From Galbula dea (taxonomy: Eukaryota > Chordata > Aves > Piciformes > Galbulidae): a DNA stretch of 64,000 nt. Both the position numbers and the translations under genes were made by a program. The stretch spans positions 310,001-374,000 of the forward strand of contig VWZX01006832.1 of assembly GCA_013399015.1 (NCBI GenBank), in the 5' to 3' direction. Of the stretch, positions 59,286-64,000 are shown piece after piece; the stretch's first letter is position 1, and each line of letters opens with the position of its first letter. The notes beneath the pieces are model-generated. The model worked only from the letters and a program-made list of their open reading frames with translations. It did not search any database and was not told the DNA's origin.

Positions 59286-62200
59286 GGCCCCCTGCAGCAC
59301 AACGGACGCTTCACTTGCCTAATCCAGCCTCCTGCTCTTCCCTTGTCTGTGCTGATGGAGCAACACCTGCTACCGAGCAAACAGGAGAGGATAAGATTTG
59401 TCATGTCTTTTGACTCCCTGAAGGTTAGGCAGATGAGTTCCTGCAGTAACTCCAGAAGGTGTTGGAGATGTCATGTTAAACACTGTGACTCTTTGTAATC
59501 CTGATACTCTTCTTTCCTCCCTCCCCCTAAATCCCTCCTCTGTATGTGTGACTGGATGCACCTTCTGCAGTCTTCCAAGACTTGTCTTGTGTGTCCTCTT
59601 TACTGGAAGGAAGGGAACCCCTCAAAATACTCCTGGTCAACCTGTGTTTAAAAGGCTTATGGACTGCTCTGAAACAATATGGTTTAGCCTGCTTTTAGGC
59701 AGGTACTTTTCCAGGAAACATCTGGGAGTTCCTGAGGGCTGTCTTTGATGGCAAACTAAGATTTATGACCATAACTCCCTCTGCTAGCTGTGGTGGTTTG
59801 TACAAGCTGGGGCTCATATAAAATGCTCTTTTTGGGCTAGGGAGCTGCTGGTAGTCCCAGGATCTTGTGTTGGGTTTTACTCACTGATGTTTTTCTGCAA
59901 GTTGAATGTACCTGAGGTGACTTAAAATGGCTGTTGATATAGATACTCTGTGCCTTGAATTGTCCTGTTGCTTTCAGCTGCCTGTTTTAACAGAACTTGA
60001 AATGTTACATTTTTCTAAGAAAACTATAAAATGAACACAGTTTTTCTGTGTTGGAAAGTTAACACTGGTCACCTATGTCTCATTTGAAAATGTAGGTACT
60101 GCTGAGAATTTGGGACTGTCACCAGGCAGTCTGGGGGAAGGTCTACAGGGCTTCAATGGCTTCTAGTCTAAGCTTTTCTCAGACAACTAGAGGGTACAAC
60201 TGATAGAAAGGCAATGCTTTTTGGGCATTTGCACAGAGAGACCTTCCCAGCCATTCTCCATCATGAAAGATGCCACAAAATCTCTTGTTACCTGTCTAGC
60301 TCTGCAGCTGTGTGCTCTTCTGTGGAGAATTCAGCACGTTTAGAAGCTCAAGGGAGCAGAGCAAGGCAAGAGTTATGCTGGGCTTACTGTGCCTCAGGGA
60401 TACTTGTTGTGGGCAGTAAATCAGAAGGTTGGTGATCAAATTGGCTTCTGAGGAGCAGGGCATTTGTTTTGGTGGTGCTTGCAATAAGCACCGCGGTGCT
60501 CTTGGATCAGTACCTGCTTTAGCAGGGCCTGGGGGGATTCAGCCATGCTGATCTGGGCAGGCTGGCTTCACCACGGGGCTCCTGGGTGCCTGGCAGTGAG
60601 GTCTTCTCACCCAGCCGTGCAGCAGGGGTGATACTGTGCTCAGGTTGTTTTGTCTGACTAAATCTTCAGGGTCTGACATGCTTGGGCTTTTGATGATGAG
60701 CTGGCAGCTCTGCAGGATTAACCTGCCTGCTGCAGGAGCCTTCCTCAGTGCCATCATCCCTCTGGCAGCCCGAGGGGTGGGAGGGGATTAACCTGCCGTG
60801 CTCCCTCCTGCCTTCACACCCAGCCTTACACCCCCAAGCCGCCCTGGGCTCGCCCCTGCTCTCCTAGGGGTGAGCGTGGAGCTCGGCCCTGCCACCCAGC
60901 ACCACTGACCAGCGTGCCCCGAGGGAGGTGTGAGGCGCCCAGGCCCCACCTCCTCTGGGCCACCCTCAGGGCTCTCATTAGCTGTGGGGCAGAGCGGCTT
61001 TCCTGCTGCCATCTGCAGCCCCAGCGGCAGGCAGCGTTGCTAATCAAGGGGGATAAGCTGCTTACGGTGAACCCAGCTGGAGCAAGCTGGCTGCTGGGGT
61101 TTGGGCATTAAGGGGGGACAGAGCTGTAGGTTTGCCCTTGCACTCAGAGGCACAGGCACGGAGAACCCTGAGGTTCTGGTGAGGCCAAGCAGCATGTCCA
61201 GCAGCAGCTATCAGAGTGAGTAAGTGCCTATGAGGAGAGGGGTTTGCAGCTGTGGAGAGCACCGGGAGCCCTCAAGGGTGCTGAGTGGGGATCTGGAGCG
61301 TGTGCCAGCTGAGAGCAGGTCTGAAATGGCTCCCCTGGGCAGGGGCTGTGGGTGATAGCCCCCCTGCTCCCACCACTGCATCCCAGGACACCGGCTTGTC
61401 CTTGGGTGGCACCACAGGAAAGATTGTGGAGCAGTGGCTGCCCTCTCTGCTTGAGGGAAGACCACTTGTGTGTGTCTGGGGATCTTAAAATGGCAATGAG
61501 AGGCTCGTGGGATGGCAGTGTTGGTTTGGTTGGTGGAGGAAAAGCCTTGTTTGCAAGGCACATGAAGTATGATCTTGGGCCAACTGCTGGTCCCAGCTTG
61601 CAGTGGGAAATGGGTCAGCCTTGGTCTGCAGGGATGGGAAAATCAGCATTGTCTGTGCAGTGCTTATGTGTTTATTTATGGGTCTGACATGGTTACCAGA
61701 ATGCTAAAATGGCATGCACTTAAAAGAGTTTGATTTACTTTTCATGAGCAATGCTATTTACTTCCTTTTGCTTATAATAACAGAAATACATTGATGAGCT
61801 TAATTTTTGCTTGCTTAATTGGATTTGGTTTAGGTTCTCGTGTTAATGTGTTGCTACAAAGTATATCTAGTAAGTATGCATTGAATGTTTTAGCTGGAAA
61901 CATAAAAGCTGCTGTGAAACCCATTGGTCATGGATTCTGCAGTTCACAAAATGTGCAGCTTGCCTTGAGGATCTCTCTTGGCCTTAGAAGAAGTTTTAAA
62001 AAAGCACTTCATAAAATCTTGTTGCCTTTGGAGGAAGATTAACTACTGCAAAAAAGTGGTTACATTAAAGCCCTGAATGGCAATTATGGGAAGGCAGAAA
62101 ACCATGGTTTTTAAAGGACATTGACTCTTCCTGATCTCAATGAGGCTGAAATTGGGAATGAGTGAGGTGGAGAACAACACCTAAAATAATCATGGCAGTG

Positions 62201-64000
62201 TATTGAGAGCCTGGAACCTGGCAGAAAGAACTGAAATGGTGAACTGAAAAAATCGTGAGTTATCAAGAAAACAGATTATATCTAGGTTCTTCAGTAAAGT
62301 AGACCAGTGGCAGGTTTTAGGTGCTCATAGAGCAAACCAACACTGATAAACATGATTGTTTCATGTCCTTTCACAGTTCACAGCCTTTGTAACAGCTGTT
62401 TGTGATACATTGCTAGTTGGCTGGATATCCCTGGGATGCAAGGTGTGCTTGTATGGAACACCAGCATGCTGTGGTTTCTGGCTATACTTCATGCAGTGAT
62501 AGGTACCCTGAAGGCAGCAGCAATGTTTTGTCTTTTCACTCTCTAGTTGCCAACTTCTACTTGTCTGAAAAAAATCATGGGATCTTTCTGTTCATGGTAC
62601 ACTTGGTGATGTATGAAAGGCAGGAACAGCAGTTCCCAAGGATAACTGCAGCACTGCATGACTCTCTCCTGTGGCTTTAGTCATTGAAGGTACTCCAGGT
62701 TGTGGTGGTTATTGGAAGACTTTACATGTGAGAAGGACAAGCAGGCTGTTTGCAAACAGGGATGACCAAGACTCAGGTGCTTTCTAAGAAGAGCATTAGA
62801 TAAACATAGTTTGGAAACAGAATGCAATTTGACAAGAGGCTTTCTGGTGTCTGAGCATGTTGGAAAAAGACAATGGAGATTGATTCCATAGGCTGTGCTG
62901 TCTCTTGTTATTGAGGAAGGTTTTTTTAAGATATAGGTGTGTTTTTCACAACACCATGTTCATTTTGTAAAAGGTAGGTGGAAAAGAATGGTTGTGAGAG
63001 TGGCAGAGTGATTGACAAGTAGCTTTTAAAATTTGTGGGAATGAAAGCACAGTCCCCTCAGATTGCACTGCCTGTTAACCTGTTATGAATCTGTGCTCAG
63101 CCTGAGTGTTTTGTGTATAACCATCTGGCTTAGTGGCTAGGCTGCAAATTAGGTCTCCCATCTATGCTGTAACTCTTCCAGGTTAGGGGGCAACAGACAG
63201 CCCTGAATGTGTAATCATGGTTTCATCCTTTAGTGTGGATGAGAAGAAACTGGCCTGCTGCATAGCCTTGAACTTTTACAGGGCTGTAGCATGATACATG
63301 ACCAGGTTTTCACTTGTTAAGCAATTAAAGCAGTACCTTAAGTCCAGTACCTTTTCTGTCATCCCTGGAGAAGATACAAGTGTGGAGGAGATCTGAGCTG
63401 GATTTCCAGTCAGGGAAGAGAGGTAAGTGTTGAACTCCAGCTGGAACCATGGTGCTCTGACTTCTGTAAAAATATTTTCTTTAAGACATTGTTAGGTGTC
63501 ACATAGATCTGGCTGCAGCTAAAGCATTCTGGAAAAGCAGCTGCAGACTACCTTGTATAGGGAGCAGGATAATTCAGTCTTGCTAGCAACAAGTTGTTTC
63601 TGAGGCTGCAGGTGAATGCATAATGCTGGAAGTCTTTGTTTTCCAGGTTTTCTGTTGAGAACTGAGTCTGTCCCCTTCAGCCCTTCCTGCTCTGCCAGAC
63701 GTGATTGTCTGCTGTGAAACAAGAAGAGAGTGGTGTCCTTAATACTTTCAGGAGAGAGGCTGGTGGGTGGGGAAACAAGAAATTCACAAGTACCCAAAGC
63801 CTTTGGCAAAGGAGGGAAGATATGATGAGAAGTATGCATGCTGCTTTGTTTATACTTCTTCTTTTTCTTCAGAGCAAAGAAACGTTCAGAGGAATGTGGA
63901 TGTTGATCTGTATTTGGGCACTAGAAGCCAAGCAGACATTTCCCATCGCTGGCTTGAGGCTGGAGCATTCTATGTGACTCCCAGACAGACAGCAGAACAA
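59286..64000. other. AGTRAP 3' UTR and right flank without a recognised gene
   Basis: The first few hundred bases must include the AGTRAP 3' UTR. I see no canonical AATAAA close by, only TATAAA variants near 59817 and 60024. A moderately CpG-rich block at about 60480-61100 begins with a 14-base palindrome (60487-60500). In human, C1orf167 and MTHFR follow AGTRAP, but I could not identify exons of either here. ATTAAA hexamers occur near 62064 and 63325 on the plus strand. Confidence 0.5.

Noticed and set aside
61791..62042. An 83-codon plus-strand frame with a hydrophobic start
   Set aside because: It is a short frame in low-GC sequence with no promoter, no splice context and no recognised relative, so it is most likely chance.
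1..64000. CRISPR arrays, tRNA or rRNA genes, prokaryotic operons, intact transposons or viral copies
   Set aside because: No regularly spaced direct repeats, no cloverleaf or rRNA sequence that I could recognise, and no polymerase or integrase frames. The only mobile-element traces are truncated CR1 fragments.

Overview
This is a vertebrate, most likely avian, genomic window. The evidence is small multi-exon genes with GT-AG introns, CpG-island promoters, and three fragments of CR1-type LINEs whose antisense 3' ends carry the CACAGAATCACAGAA-like repeat typical of bird CR1. The gene order matches human 1p36.22. I see no prokaryotic operon, CRISPR array, phage or novel defence system; this is a conventional chromosomal segment.

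Layout: (1) 1-14.1 kb is gene-free as far as I can see. By synteny it would be the space between DISP3 and FBXO2. It holds a small orphan CpG island (about 10.67-10.94 kb), a (TG)n microsatellite and several AT-rich homeodomain-motif clusters. (2) 14.1-23.8 kb is a head-to-head pair of glycoprotein-recognising F-box genes, FBXO2 (minus) and FBXO6 (plus; the single counterpart of mammalian FBXO44+FBXO6), around one CpG island at about 19.4-20.2 kb. (3) 24.3-31.1 kb is MAD2L2 (minus; REV7), tail-to-tail with FBXO6. (4) 31.2-44.6 kb is DRAXIN (plus), sharing a bidirectional CpG-island promoter with MAD2L2. That island contains a 50-base assembly gap, a perfect CRE and a 40-41 bp minisatellite. 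(5) 44.6-50.4 kb is intergenic. (6) 50.4-59.3 kb is AGTRAP (plus), with its own CpG island and a 5.1 kb first intron carrying a polypyrimidine minisatellite and a CR1 remnant. (7) 59.3-64 kb has no recognisable gene.

All five coding regions were assembled exon by exon with consistent splice phases. Lengths are FBXO2 247 aa, FBXO6 254 aa, MAD2L2 211 aa, DRAXIN 350 aa and AGTRAP 159 aa (172 aa if a candidate 39-nt exon is used). The genes do not form one pathway. The F-box pair are substrate receptors of SCF ubiquitin ligases for N-glycosylated proteins. MAD2L2 acts in translesion synthesis and shieldin. DRAXIN is a secreted axon-guidance/Wnt-modulating protein. AGTRAP is a membrane partner of the angiotensin II type 1 receptor. 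The most unusual observations are the promoter minisatellite that repeats a splice-donor-like sequence on the MAD2L2 strand, and the AGTRAP micro-exon.
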